Of a stretch of DNA of 64,000 nucleotides, positions 47,205 through 58,903 are shown piece by piece. The stretch is from Chinchilla lanigera. Lineage: Eukaryota > Chordata > Mammalia > Rodentia > Chinchillidae. Under the pieces are notes generated by a model. That model was not told the DNA's origin. It saw nothing but the letters and a program-made list of their open reading frames with translations, and ran no database searches. Position 1 is the first letter of the stretch. Each line of letters begins with the position of its first letter. The stretch lies in NCBI RefSeq assembly GCF_000276665.1, contig NW_004955438.1, positions 16,540,317-16,604,316 on the forward strand. The letters run 5' to 3'. The position numbers and the translations under genes are program-made.

Positions 47205-47985
47205 CTTTAAAGAAAACTAAGGTGAAATTCATAATAACAAAAATGAACGATTTTGAAATCTGCAACTCAGTGACCTTTAATCTGTCCACTGCAGGGCAGC
47301 TCGCCACGCCCATTGAGTTCCAAAACACTTCCATCACTCTAAAAAAACCCCTGTATCCACTACGTTTCTCCTTACTCCTCCCTCCCCTTGAGCCCTTGGC
47401 AATCACCAGTCTGCTTTCTGTGTCTACAGTTCTGGCTATGTTGCATAAGCAGATCTGTATAGTATATGACCTGCTGTCACTTAGCATGTTCCTGAGGTTC
47501 ATCCATGTTGTGGCCTGTACAGTGCTTTATTTTTTTAATGGCCGCATGTATCCATTAGATGGATAGATCATACTTTGTTTATCCATTCATCCTTCAGGGG
47601 ACCTCGGGTTTTTTCCACCCCTCAGCTAAGGTGGATAGAGCTCTATTAATTTGAGTATCTGTTTTCAGTTCTTTTGCAAATATGCCAGAAGTGGGTTTGC
47701 TGAGTCAGATGATAATTCTGTGTTTAACTTTTTGAGGAGCCACTTCACTCATTCCCACAATAGCCGAGCCATTTTCTATTCAACAGTGTATAAGTTCCCC
47801 AGCACTTGTTGTTTTCCATTTCTTTCATTATGGCCATGCTGGTGCATATGAAGTGGTATTTCATTGTAGTTTGGATGTGAATTTCCTTAACGGCCAGTGA
47901 TGCTGAGCATCTTGTAATATACTTGCTAGCCACCTATACACTTTTGGGGATATACACATTTAAGTCATTTGCCTCGTTATTTTTT
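47205..47985 (-). mobile_element. Old L1 3' region (antisense)
   Basis: Collinear antisense L1M sequence: 'gtgaaattcataataac', 'ccatcactctaaaaaaaccc', 'cttggcaatcaccagtctgc', 'cctgaggttcatccatgttg', 'ttgtttatccattcatcctt', 'agaagtgggtttgctgagtc', 'ttgaggagccacttcac' and 'gtgatgctgagcatcttg'. Confidence 0.85.
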
Positions 47986-47989
47986 ATTG

Positions 47990-48165
47990 GGTTAGAATTA
48001 TTTTTTAACCTCAGATCTGGAAAGAGCTCTGGGGACCATCTACTGATCTGCCCAAATCCCTCGCAGTCTATGGGTGAGGAACCAGAAACGCAGAAAGGAG
48101 CACCGACTTCCTCAGGATCACACTGTGATGGCTGAGCTGGAACCAGAATATGTACCCCGTACAGC
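47990..48165 (-). mobile_element. MIR-related SINE fragment (antisense)
   Basis: Contains 'cagatctggaaagagctctg', 'gggtgaggaaccagaaacgc' and 'ctcaggatcacactgtgatg', similar to antisense MIR-type SINEs. Confidence 0.5.
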
Positions 48166-48340
48166 ATCCTCTTCACAGGTGTGACCCAAAGGCAGGTCAC
48201 AAGCCTGGAAAGCCTGGGCTTTGGATCTAAGGAGTTGGCTTTGGATCTAAGCACCAAAGCAGTTGATCCACAGTCCTATTGATTTGGCTTACTGGTCACA
48301 CAATAGGACCAGAAATGCAGTAGGACCTTACAAGCAAGTT

Positions 48341-48535
48341 AAGAAGTCCAATGTGGTGGTATATACCTATAATCCAAACACTGTGGGAGACTGAAGCAGG
48401 AGGATCACAGGTTTGAACCAAGCCTGGGCAACTTAACGACTCAGCAAAACCCTGCCTCAAAAAAAAAAAAAAAAAAGTACAAAGGTCTTGGGATATAGCT
48501 CAGTGAGAAGGCCCTGGGTTCAATCCTCAGTACCT
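48341..48535 (+). mobile_element. B1-dID dimeric SINE
   Basis: B1 monomer ('tccaatgtggtggtatatacc', 'gagactgaagcaggaggatc', 'ccaagcctgggcaac', 'ccctgcctc'), an 18-A linker, then a shortened ID ('cttgggatatagctcagtga', 'ggccctgggttcaatcctc'). The ID half lacks the middle of the tRNA-like body, as expected of B1-dID. Confidence 0.92.
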
Positions 48536-48744
48536 ACCCTCCTGCACAGGACATTAAGACCTATGGAGAATGAAGCCAGGCAGATTTACACACCAGTAAG
48601 TTTCCTTCGCCCATCTGGTTGTTAACCTCTCCAGCACTGTGCCCCTCCTACCCTGTAGTTTCACCATATTTTCACTCTCATGCAAATAGCTGGCTGGCCA
48701 GCTGGCTGGATGGCTGGTTTGCTGGGCGGGTGGGTGCATAGGGG

Positions 48745-48788
48745 GATGGATGGATGGATGGATGGATGATGGATGGATGATGGATGGG
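48745..48788. repeat. (GGAT)n microsatellite
   Basis: About ten GGAT units with TGAT variants, next to a GGCT/TGGC-rich patch (48688-48735) that may be an eroded tetramer array. Confidence 0.95.
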
Positions 48789-48879
48789 TATAGTACCTCC
48801 CCTGCCCACTGCTCTCTTTCTCTTCAGTTTTCCTGCCTAAATACCCATTCTATGACTGGTACTTACTGACAATGGGGGT

Positions 48880-50000
48880 TGATAGCATATAGCTGCCCGT
48901 TTCGGTATAGACTTGTCTTTCAGACAGTGGGATTACAGGTTCCTGCAAATGTACACGTCTGTGCAGGGAGCATGGCCTTTTTCCCTCTTGTCTTTAATGT
49001 TCACTTTCTCAGGGATCCCGGCTACATCAATAGCTCCTGTTTATCTTGCTTTGGTTCTTTCCTTTACCAATCTCTTCAGTTTCCTTCCATCAGCCAAAAG
49101 CTTACTTGCTCTCCTTGTTTGCAAACCTTTCTAGAACTCATCCCCCAGATGTCGTAGGGCTTTTTCCTCTCCTTTCCACTCACAGGCAACTTTGTGATCA
49201 AATTGTTCTCCTCAGTCTTGCTTATTCTTCAACCAGTCCTGTGGCTTTTGCCTCACCCTACATCCTGCAATTAGCTCTCACCACGGTGCATTATATGTTC
49301 TTAAATGCAGTTAAGGCTTTTAAGACTTTGTCTTGCTCATCTCTTCTCAGCATTTAACTTGCTGGCCGTGCCCCCTTAAAACTCCCTCCGTTGTATCTCC
49401 TGTCTACTTGTGTAGATCCCCTCCCCTACACCCACATCGGTTTTTCTTCAGCCTTGTTTGCCAGATCCTTCTCTTGTTTACAACCTTTAAATGTCGTAGT
49501 GCCTCAGAGTTCCATTCTAGGCTACCTTCATGCCATGAATCCCACATAGCGGATAATGATCATCAATCAGCTCTGGTCCCCAAGTTTCCATGAGAAGCTG
49601 AGATCTCTGTGTGAGAGCCCAGCCTAGAGCATTAGGGAGTGAAACTCCCATGAACTTTCAGTTCCCTTAAATGCATTGCTGAGACCTCAGGCTCATCATG
49701 TCAAAGATGAATCTTCAGGGCTGGGGATTTAGCTCATCGGCAAAAGCGCCTGCCTGGCAAGCGCAAGGTCGTGAGTTCGGTTCCCGGTACCGGAGAAAAA
49801 CCAAAAAAACAAAAAAAAAAAAAAAAAAAAAAAAGATGAGTCTTCAGTCTTCCTCTCCAAAGTTGCTTCTCTTCCTAGGATCCTTTACCAAATGTAAGTG
49901 TATCATTTGTGACTCTGAGCCCTAGTTATGGCCTTTCATCAGTTCTTGCTCCATGAGCTCCCCAATTTGCATATCAGTAAATCCCACAGCCAAAAGAGTA
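48880..50000 (+). mobile_element. L2 ORF2 remnant, split by an ID
   Basis: Sense L2 sequence can be followed discontinuously. The clearest point is 49492-49530, where one frame reads V-P-Q-S-S-I-L-G, the decayed reverse-transcriptase motif normally GVPQGSVLGPLLF. Just left of the ID, 'atgtcaaagatgaatcttca', continuing to its right as 'gtcttcctctccaaagttgc', matches the L2 stretch after the catalytic region. Frames are broken many times, so it is a fossil. Confidence 0.65.
49719..49831 (+). mobile_element. Derived-subfamily ID SINE, near-exact TSD
   Basis: Full body with 'gcctgcctggcaagcgcaag', 'gtcgtgagttcggttcccgg' and 'taccggagaaaaacc', then an A tail of about 30. TSD AAAGATGAATCTTCAG (49703-49718) versus AAAGATGAGTCTTCAG (49832-49847), 15 of 16. 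Looks young: long pure tail and little divergence. Confidence 0.97.
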
Positions 50001-50980
50001 AGGGTAGGCAAACCAGGACATGTACTTGTAGTTTATAAGATCAGTCAGTTGACGTTTGCTGGTTTGCATGCAGCCAGTTGCAAGGACATGAACAGCAACA
50101 TCCCTGGAGAGCCTAATCCCAGAAGGAAATGTTCCACTAGGAGGAGAACTCTGAGACTCTGTACTAATGTATTAATATTATCCTTTAGTTATTTTGGACT
50201 GATCAGGCCCACAATCTCCCAAACAAGTGGGTGGTGAAGGCTTAAATAAATGAGTCAAGGGGTATGGTTTTAGGGCTCCAGGAGGATCAAAACCCTCTAA
50301 CAGAATGCAAGATTTTCTGGGGGATAAGACAAAGATATTCTCTGGGCAGCCCATATTTATTTAGTTATCAAAACAAGGGAGGGGAATAACGAAGAAAGGG
50401 GGGAACAGCTCAAGGGCTTCTCTAAGTAAGACATTATGTTAATTTAGGAGAACTATGTTATCACCAGGAAGGTCTCCACCCAGGAGTGAGATGCTTGCAG
50501 CTACAGTCTTTATCTAGCTAATTGAGGTTGGAGCCAGATGTCCTTAACTGTGGCCTTGTCTTGTCTTTGGAGGCTTCACAGCTTCACCCACCATTACAGG
50601 CCTCAATCCAGACCAGTGACTCACAGAGGTTCACTTACTATGAGTCCACTGCCCATCTCCAGACAAGGGGCCTAGGCCTTGGACTGACTCACAAGTAAAC
50701 ATGGAAAGCCAATTGGTTAATATTAAATCCTGCTCAGAGCCACTTCATTGTGGTGTCCATCGCCGTACCTCAGTGATTCATGCTCCCAACACAAGGCTGC
50801 ATGCTGAGCCTCCTCTCCTATCGATACACAGATGAGCCTCTGGCTGGAGGCTCCGTGCTGCCAGAGAGCCCTTATGCCAGACACAGGTTACAGCAAGAAG
50901 AGGGACTGCACATCTCCCTAAGATCAGTACTGGTGTCTCCAGGTACCCACCTTGTTGAAATCCTGTGTCTGTCTGCCCTA
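50001..50980. other. Unclassified, LTR-like in part
   Basis: The 50250-50600 section has an LTR-like texture ('gcccatatttatttagttat', 'aataacgaagaaagggggga', 'ggcttcacagcttcaccca'), but I see no termini or target duplication. No gene. Confidence 0.3.
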
Positions 50981-50988
50981 TCCCAAAG

Positions 50989-50990
<2 letters not shown>

Positions 50991-51029
<39 letters not shown>
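50991..51029. repeat. (GT)n microsatellite
   Basis: About 19 uninterrupted GT units. Confidence 0.97.
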
Positions 51030-51229
51030 GTATCAATAGGAAACTCTGGTTTAGATAGATTGAATAACTTTAATAAGTGATTGTGTTATACTGAAAGATT
51101 CTATAACACATCTGAGTAATATGAGAAGGCCATCTTTCTTTCAGTGTTCATTGATTACATAGAGCCAGCAGAGTGGTAGAAGTGCCATTCACTGGAGGCC
51201 TTAGGTTCCCACCTCCCTCTGCTGTGATT

Positions 51230-52021
51230 TGAATGCAGCTTCCCCAAGTCCACTTGTTGGCATCTTAATTCCCATTATGATGGTATTGAGAAGAGTGTGG
51301 TTTTTAGGACATGATTAGGTCACTACCAGAGATCAATGCTTTTCCCTTGGGACTGGGTGAAATCTCAGTAGTAAGTGAGTCCTTGTTTGCTGGGGACTCA
51401 ATCAGTTGCCCCTAGAGAGGGTGGTTATGATGCAGGGCTACCCTCCTGTTTGGCCTCTTTCATACCCACCCACTTTCCTTTCTGCTTTCTGCTTTGGGTT
51501 AAAGTAGTGCAAAGCCCTTGGCAGATGTAGTCGCCCAACCATGGATGTCTGGTCTCCAGAACCACAAGCCAAAATAAACTATGCATTATTCCACTTTCCT
51601 TGGCTAATAACACAATACCACAAACTGAGTAGTTGTAAAAGAGGTTTATTTTGGCTCACAATTCTGGTCCAATGTCACTGACCACATGTGGGGGCTGCTC
51701 TCTTGCTGGCTGAGTCCCAAGGCAGCACTGAGTATGACATGGAGGGAAACAGGGACTCCCATGTGTCATAGTCTCGCTCCCTCTTCTTATAAAGCCACCA
51801 GTATTCAGTCGTGGACCCCATCCTGATGACCTTATCTAATCCCAGTCACCCCTAAACACTATGGTTGGATTAAGATTCCTTCCTCTTAATACTTCACCTT
51901 GGGGATTAGATTGCAGTATGGATTTCTAGAGGTGACCATCCATACTCACACAAATCTCATTACTTTGTAAATAACGCAGTCTCAGGTATTCTGTTATAGC
52001 AACAGAAAAAGGACTAAGACA
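51230..52021 (+). mobile_element. MaLR (MST-like) LTR (sense) interrupted by another LTR
   Basis: Sense LTR from 'tgctgtgatttgaatgcag' to 'aaaaaggactaagaca'. Flanks CCCTC (51225-51229) and CCCTT (52022-52026) agree at four of five. The body is collinear with the copy at 36788 up to 'ccaaaataaactatgcatta', then resumes at 'ttactttgtaaataacgcag' after the nested element. Confidence 0.88.
51589..51957 (-). mobile_element. MaLR LTR nested inside an opposite-strand MaLR LTR
   Basis: Antisense LTR with 'acaataccacaaactgagta', 'gaggtttattttggctcaca', 'cttggggattagattgcagt' and 'ccatactcacacaaatct'. A CATTA repeat on each side (51584-51588, 51958-51962) is the likely 5-bp duplication. Exact termini are uncertain by one or two bases. 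Confidence 0.8.
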
Positions 52022-52179
52022 CCCTTTCCCTCCCTTCACCCAACTTTGAAATTTTACACAGTCAACAGCCCCACCATTTTCCTGGTGTCCAAGCCTAACT
52101 TGGCAGTCCCAGCTGAGCCCCTGGTTTATATCTCAGGACTGACCCATCACCAAGGCTGCCAGTTCTTCTCAGCAGTGTT

Positions 52180-52320
52180 TAGAACATGCATCTTTGGAAC
52201 CAGATTGCAGTAATGAAACCTGGCCCTTCCACATAACGACAGCTTGCTCACAGTGACTGTTAGTCTTTCTGCACCTCGGTTTCCTCATCCCCAAAGTGAG
52301 AAAAATAGCACAGAAAACTG
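52180..52320 (+). mobile_element. MIR SINE
   Basis: Sense MIR with 'tttggaaccagattgcagta', 'cctggcccttccacat', 'cagtgactgttagtctttct' and core 'cacctcggtttcctcatcc'. Confidence 0.7.
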
Positions 52321-52915
52321 TTATACTTTCACAATTATTAGTAATATTTTCTTTCTCTCCCCAAGGTGTCCCAGCATGATAAGTCATATGGTCTAACCAA
52401 TTGATGGGACTGTTATGGTGCTCTACCAAGGCTCCCTCTTCAGGCAATGCGTGTATCCCCACACCCCTAGCTGGAACATCCTTTTTGTTTTACACATTAG
52501 CGTATGTAAATATCAACCATTATTCACGTCTGAGCTACCTTCCTTTGTTAACAGTAACCATCTGTTGACTGTGGCCTCTCTTCTAACCAGTACCCTCCCT
52601 GAATGCTTCACTGGGTACTGTCTTCTCTTCCACCTTTGTGATAGCTCCTTCCAGGGAGCCCCCATGGCCAACGACTGGCTGATTAAGGCCATGAAAACTG
52701 TGCTCATGTGTCTCACTTGGGGCCACTGAAGTTCCCTCAGTGCTCCAGATCTACATGTAGCATTGAGTGAGGGCAACTTTGCACTGTGGTTCTGGTCCCC
52801 TGCCCTCTCCCTAGGCTTATCTTCCTCCTTTCCTTACTGGTGAATCACCTCCCAAGAAGCACAGTTCATTGGCACCCTTGAATCCAGTTTTCCAGAAAGC
52901 TGAATCCTAGGCATT
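52321..52915. other. Unique sequence
   Basis: Nothing recognised. Confidence 0.35.
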
Positions 52916-53329
52916 TGTGGTTATGGCTTATAGCTAGATGTCCCTCAAAGCCTCCTGTGCTCATAGGTGGGGCTTTTGGGAAGTGGCTGAACCATGAATG
53001 TGTGATGCTGAGATTAAGGCTGAGTGGCACTGGATTAGCTCACTAATTGGTTTAGCATATGTCTAGGGTAGTTGAATGGATTTAGTGAAGACAAACCCAC
53101 CCTGGATGTGGGAGGCACCAACTAATATATTTCCTTTGGAATATAGAGGGAAAGATGGAAGGCATACTTCGCTGCTTTCTGCCTGCCCTGCCATGGACTG
53201 TTTCTCCTCTGCCATGCTATCCTGCCTTGGAAACAGCTGACTGTGAACTGTAACTTCTATAGACTGTGAGCTCCTCTTTTAACTTGTGGGTGTCGGGTAT
53301 TTTGTCCCAGCAAAAAAGTAATTAAGACA
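52916..53329 (+). mobile_element. MaLR (ORR1/MT-like) solo LTR (sense)
   Basis: Sense LTR with 'ggttatggcttatagctag', 'ttgggaagtggctgaacc', 'gggtgtcgggtattttgtcc' and end 'agtaattaagaca'. Related to the copies at 30561 and 56764. No clean target duplication. Confidence 0.85.
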
Positions 53330-53414
53330 CTAGTGATCCTTGTCATATTTCTTTGCAGCATGCAATTGAACCCCTGGAGGACTAGACTCATGTTTCACCA
53401 TCTTGTCTCTGGTG

Positions 53415-53610
53415 AATGGCACATATGTTACATCTAATCCCCACTGTGAAGTATTAAGAGGGAGGAATCTTAATTCATACATAGTGTTTAGAGGTGGGGC
53501 CTTTGGGAAGTGTTTCTGATTAGATAAGGTCCTCAGGATAGGGGTCCATGGTTGAATACTGGTGGCTTTGTAAGGAGACCAGAACACACATATGTGTGCT
53601 CCCAGCCCTT
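53415..53610 (+). mobile_element. MaLR (MST-like) LTR 5' part (sense)
   Basis: Contains 'ctaatccccactgtgaagta', 'aggtggggcctttgggaagt', 'gattagataaggtcctcagg' and 'tggctttgtaaggagacc'. The 3' part is missing. Confidence 0.65.
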
Positions 53611-53613
53611 TTA

Positions 53614-53735
53614 GAAATGTTTATTTTGAGATAGAATCTTGCTAAGTTGCTAGGCTTGAAGTTGCAATCTCCTTGCCTCAGCCTCCAAGTAGCTAGAATT
53701 ACAGCTGTGAGCCATCATGTTACGCAAGACTGTTC
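53614..53735 (-). mobile_element. B1-type SINE (antisense)
   Basis: Antisense B1 with 'tttgagatagaatcttgcta', 'ttgcctcagcctccaagtag' and 'attacagctgtgagcc'. Confidence 0.85.
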
Positions 53736-53760
53736 ATGTACTTTATATTTCATTGCCTTG

Positions 53761-53861
53761 GGGGCTGGGGATTTAGCTCAGCGGCAAAGCGCCTGCCTGG
53801 CAAGCGCAAGGTCGTGAGTTCGGTTCCTGGTACCGGAGAAAAACCAAAAAAAAAAAAAAAA
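53761..53861 (+). mobile_element. Derived-subfamily ID SINE with TSD
   Basis: Body starts 'ggggctggggatttagctca' and ends 'tggtaccggagaaaaacc' plus an A tail. The repeat ATATTTCATTGCCTT at 53745-53759 and 53870-53884 is the target duplication. A few diverged bases sit between the tail and the right repeat. Nearly identical to the copy at 49719. Confidence 0.96.
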
Positions 53862-53890
53862 GATGCTTAATATTTCATTGCCTTTAGTGA

Positions 53891-53940
53891 CCTCTCTCTC
53901 TTTCTCTCTCTCTCTGTGTGTCTCTGTTTCTCTCTGTCTA
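53891..53940. repeat. (TC)n-rich simple repeat
   Basis: TCTC units with a short GTGT patch. Confidence 0.8.
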
Positions 53941-54725
53941 AAATAGTAACCCTACATTTTCATCTTGCATTGGACCCTGAAAATGATGCAGCCCACCCTG
54001 AGAATGGAATCTGGCTGCAAAGGGGTTTCCAAAGTCTCTCAACTCGAGGTGACCAACTGGAGACCCTGGAGGGAGGGTCAAAGGAGTCAGATTTGGCGTG
54101 GAGAGCAGATATCATTTAAGGAGACGTGATCCCTGGTGGGAAGAGTTTCCAAGACTTAATAATGTGACCCTGGCTCTGAAAGAGGCAATTAGGAGATCAA
54201 CCCTGTGGGAGATGTAACAGAGAAATTCCTGTTCTGAGTGCAAATGATTCCTCAGACTTCATTTAAGGCTAACAATTCTGCAGTTCAGTAGGCAGAGGAC
54301 AGGTCCTGGGTCCCCTCCCAGAAGCCTCTGGGACAGATCATTCCAGCATTCAGAGTTTTTCAGATTTCAGGAAGAAAATACTGTGCAAGCACCGTATATT
54401 GTGTGACACACTTAATTAAACTTGCTACTATTTCTGGAGCAAGCCCTATGCAGATGAAAAGCAAAGGCCACAAAGAGCCTCCTGTCCATGTCCGGGTTTA
54501 TTGGAAATGAGCTCAGGGTAGACTAAACCATCCCTCCACATACAGGAAGCATTTGGAGTTCTGGCTTTGGCCATTGGTGTTGCAGATAAGGATTTGTAGA
54601 CCTCAGTGTGAACTTTCAAAGCACTTCATGGATGTGGAGAAAAAAAAGCCAACAATGTGTGAACAAAAGCATTGGATGCATCTCCAAATATCATGACTGA
54701 AGAGAGGAAACCGCACTTAAATTAT
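53941..54725. other. Unique sequence
   Basis: Nothing recognised. Confidence 0.35.
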
Positions 54726-54729
54726 GACT

Positions 54730-55010
54730 TCACTTGATGGGCTCGCTAGGCTCTATTGTCTACTGACATCTGTGCCTCCTTGTGGACAATGACCCTTCTT
54801 CACTGCTCTGAGGCAAGGAAAACAAGGCTCTTACATGGCCAGTACCATATGCTTGGTAAATGTTTGGACCTGCATAAAAATCCAGGGTTGGAATTTCAAA
54901 TGCCACCCATTGCTGTATCCTCAAAAATCTCTGCACGGTACCTAGTAGATGTCTCAGGCAGCACTACTATTCAACAGGATGCCCCTCTCCCAAGAAATGA
55001 ATGTTGAAAT
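54730..55010 (+). mobile_element. L2 3' end (sense)
   Basis: Contains 'cattgctgtatcctcaaaaa' and 'gcacggtacctagtagatgt', matching the L2 terminus pattern. Confidence 0.5.
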
Positions 55011-55197
55011 TTTGCCTTATAAGGCGGCATATAAACAAATCCTAAGCTTTCAGCCTTAATGTGCTGCTCTAGCTCCTCCCCTGGAAGTGTCCATATTGTC
55101 CCACAGTGCAGTACCTGAAGGGCAGATATGTGGCAGAACAAGGAGCCCCTGAAAGCATCTCCAGTACCAGGCCCAGAGACTTACCCTACTATAACTA

Positions 55198-55567
55198 TGT
55201 CTAGTTACTTTCTCATCACTGAGACGTAATATCCAACACCTGTAATTTAAAGGAGAAAAAGTTTATTTTGGTGTACAGTTTGTAGAGGATTCAGCCCATA
55301 GTCAGCTGCCTCCAAGGCAGGGTGGCATGGGAGAGGAGAAACAGCTCACGGTGTGTCAGCAGAATGCAGAGTGACCAAGGGAGGAGGGAAGAGGACAAGC
55401 CATGCTCCCAGTGACCCACCTCCTCCCACCAGGCTTCACCTCCCAATCACTATTAATTCATCAGTGAACTAATCTGACTGATATCACATATGATCCAATT
55501 GATTTCCCAAAACCCCATCCATCAGAGCATGAGGCTTTGGGGAGACATCAAGATATAAATCATAACA
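55198..55567 (-). mobile_element. MaLR (ORR1/MT-like) solo LTR (antisense)
   Basis: Antisense LTR from 'tgtctagttactttctc' to 'gatataaatcataaca'. Flanks AACTA and AATGA agree at three of five. Collinear with the copies at 22797 and 37990. Confidence 0.9.
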
Positions 55568-56758
55568 AATGACAAGCTTTGAATATGTTGCTTATTAAAG
55601 GCATGCGAAGAGACCCATTGTTCTTGATTATGTTCCCTTTGGCCAAGAATAATGCACTCACTTCCCACTTGCAACTTTTTCAGTGTCCAGCTAAAACAAA
55701 GCCAGCCAGCCTTGAGCAGCTGCACACCACTGCATCCCACACTTGTCCCAGTGCTGCAATCCCCTGGTGCTCTTGTTAAGAGTAGACTGCGAGGCCACCT
55801 GGATCACCCTGGCATCAGAATCTCCACTGGTGTATTGGGTCTGTGCCAGGGGAGTTTGGGGGTCACTCCACATACTTTAGTGAGAAGAATCTACTCCTTC
55901 AAACTAGGGTATGCAGGCTCAAATTGGGACTTGCAGCAAGCAGGAAGTAACGCTCTGGGTTCATACACTTAACACAACTTTACAGATCAAAGTAGGCTAC
56001 AATGGTTTCCTCTCCTCTGCAGCCTCGTCACTTCCTCCTTTTGTGGATGTATATGTGTACATTTCCAGCCCCATATTTCCTGTCTCCGGCGTTGACCTGG
56101 CAGGATCACCTCTGGCCTGGCCATGGCGCTCTGCGAGCATGTTTTTCCCTGTCCTGTTTGTTGAGATTTCAGAATCGGCAGGCTCCCTCTGCTGCTCAAC
56201 CACAAATGCCCCTTTGTTATGCTCAGTTCCTATGGGCTTGTTTTAACAATGACTTGATAAAGTTCCTGAACATAGGGAAATTTTCCACAGTATCGTCTTG
56301 CTGAATTTTTGAGTTATTCTACAGGAACAGGTACTCGGGTCATGCAGAAGCCTTCTCTCCGCTTTGCTCCCCCCACCACAAACCTGTGGGTCCTCTGAGG
56401 ACATGGGCTTCGGACCCCCAGTTGTATTTACTGAGGAGTCTGCTTGTAGCTTTTAATGCTTCTCTTTTTCTGAAGGATGAGGAAATGTGGGACAAGAGGA
56501 ATATTTACCAAAGAGAATCTCAGCCCCTGATGCTGCTGAAAGGAAGTGGATTTCTTTGCTGTTTAGGTCTCAAGAAATTATCTGAATCACTATCTAAATC
56601 ATTTCAGAAACATCTGCTGCTCATAAATTTCCCACTCCTCCATTCTCTGATCTGTTGACTCTATAACTTTATAGAGGGAATATTGGATTAAATGGCATAA
56701 ACACTGGAAATTCCTTAAAATCACAATCATATTTTGTTGTGATACTGGTTTGGAATTG
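55568..56758. other. Unique sequence
   Basis: No gene or confident repeat. Overlapping frames at 55911-56304 have no known domain. Confidence 0.35.
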
Positions 56759-56763
56759 GAGCC

Positions 56764-57149
56764 TGTTATGGCTTGTGTCTCCATGTCGCCTCAAAGCCTC
56801 ATGCAATGGGGCTGGATCTAGAGTTCAACTGCAATGCTGGGACTAATTCATGGTGCTGGGACTAGAGTCATGGGCACTAGAATTAAGGGTGGGGGGTGCT
56901 ACTGACCCTAAGTAGCCCAGATAAGATATAAGGGATAGAAAGAGCTGTGGTCACCACTTGATGCTTTGCTACCTTCTGCCTGCCATGGACTATTTCTTCT
57001 CTGTGATGCCTGTCTACCATGCTATCCTGCCTTAGAGCCAGCCAATTATGGACTGAAATCTCTAAAAACTGTGAGCTGAGTAAAGCTCTCATCCCTTAAC
57101 TTTCAACATCAGGTATTTTGTCTCAGCAATGAGAAATGTAACGAAGATA
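56764..57149 (+). mobile_element. MaLR (ORR1/MT-like) solo LTR with exact TSD
   Basis: Sense LTR from 'tgttatggcttgtgtctcc' to 'aatgtaacgaagata' (terminal CA changed to TA). Exact 5-bp duplication GAGCC at 56759-56763 and 57150-57154. Confidence 0.94.
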
Positions 57150-57157
57150 GAGCCCCA

Positions 57158-57260
57158 CCAGTATGCATTTATTGGCTGTGTGACCTCAGAAAAATTACTT
57201 AACTTCTCTGAACTTTAGTTTTCTTTTACATAAAATGGTGACAACAATTATGGTAGATTG
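57158..57260 (+). mobile_element. MIR SINE
   Basis: Sense MIR: 'ttggctgtgtgacctcag', 'attacttaacttctctgaac', 'acataaaatggtgacaacaa'. Confidence 0.8.
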
Positions 57261-57892
57261 CAAAAATGGTAACAATCCTCTACCTTTCCGTATGAATGAA
57301 TTGCTGATTTGACTGGGTGACTATAGATTTCATACCTCCTGGGTGAGACATGTCAGCCTCAATTTCCTTAACCTATATTTAAAGGTAAATAAGTTTCCCT
57401 GAAAAAGTACAACAATAGCATACATGGAATATTCCCAAAAAAACCCCATAAAATGTGTCTATCATCCTACTGTTTCTAACACAAAGCACAGTTATCAGCA
57501 GGACAGACAAAACCCTCCAAGCTCACAACAAAGGCCCTGCTTGTCTTTCTGTCTTCTGTTGCTCCTTGCTATCTTCACTCTTGCAAATGACACCCAAGAC
57601 ATCCAGTATGGAAAATGCCCTGTAGCTTTGGTACCCCAGAAAACTCAGTGGTGAAATGTACTTTTAATCAGCTTTATTTGGTATAATTTATATACAATAA
57701 GTATGGAATGATGAGTTTTTGACAAATAAATTCACTATGTAATCACCACCTGGATTAAGGCAAGAGTTCTTCCACATCTCAAATGCTTCCCTTGTGTTCC
57801 TTCTCAGTCCAAGAATCAACAGTTCCCAACTGACACTGGTGTCATTTCTATCACTATAATTATAACTTTTTTAGAACTCTTATGAGTACAGC

Positions 57893-58269
57893 TGTCTTGG
57901 TTACTTTTCACTCATTGCTGAAACAAAGTAGCTGATGCCCAAAATTAAGGAAGGAAAGGTTTATTTAGCTCATAGCATGTGGAGGTTTCAGTCCATACTC
58001 AGCTTGCTCTAAGGCAGAGAGGCACACGGCAGAGGTCAACAGTTCATGGTGGCAGAAGACAGCAAAAGCAACAAGAGCAAAAAAGGAGGAGTGGCAGCAA
58101 GCAGCCTCTTTCCCTCCCTTACACTGTATGCAGACTACGTGCCCTAGGGGCAGGTGAAGCACTCACACCCACAATCCCAGCGGTGGTCTATGGGTCATTC
58201 AAAAATCTAGAAGCCCGCCACATGACTGCATGAGGATCTGGGGGGACATGCAGAAACAAACCACAACCA
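57893..58269 (-). mobile_element. MaLR (ORR1/MT-like) LTR nested in L1 (antisense)
   Basis: Antisense LTR from 'tgtcttggttacttttcac' to 'aacaaaccacaacca'. It shares long blocks with the copy at 37990 ('gtggaggtttcagtccata', 'ggcagaagacagcaaaagca'), so the two belong to the same subfamily. No clear target duplication. Confidence 0.88.
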
Positions 58270-58559
58270 TTTGGTATATCCCCTTTCTTGCCTGGCTTCT
58301 TTCCTCCAAGATGTTTTTGAGATTCATTCATGTTGTTTCATGTGTCAGAATTTCATTCTTTTTGACTGCTGAGCACTAATCCACTGGATAGCTATACTTT
58401 GTTTATCCCTGTGCTTTTGGGTTCCTTCTAGATTTTGGCTTTCTATGAATAAACCTAGTAGGAACATTTGTGTATAATGTTTTGATGTGTTTGTATGCAT
58501 GTTTTTATTTTTCTTGCATAGATACTCAGAAGTATAATGGCTGGGTTATATGGTAAGTA

Positions 58560-58903
58560 TAGTCAGGCCCTCGGTATCTAGGAGGAATTATTTCTAGGGC
58601 CCTGAGTCAGTACCACAATCCTTGCATACTTAAAACCTTCATATACCATAGCATAGTATTTGCATATAACTCATGAACAATCCTCCATAAATCATCCCTG
58701 GGTTTCTAATAGTACCTACTACAGGATAAATGCTAATAATACCTAAACAGGGTAAATGCTATATAATAGTCATTATTTAGGGAATAATCACAAGAACAAA
58801 AATCAATATATGTTCCATATAGATGCAACTTCTTTTCCCACGTATTTTCTATCCATAGTTGGTTAGATCCACAGGTGTGGAGCAGATGTGTGTTGACTGA
58901 ATG
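58560..58903 (+). mobile_element. MER2 (Tigger/pogo) DNA transposon nested in L1
   Basis: Near full length (about 344 bp): 'gtcaggccctcggtatcta', 'ttcatataccatagcatagt', 'atttgcatataactcatgaa', 'aatagtcattatttagggaa', 'taatcacaagaacaa', 'ccatagttggttagatccac' and 'aggtgtgg'. TA dinucleotides at both junctions fit TA-target insertion. Confidence 0.88.
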
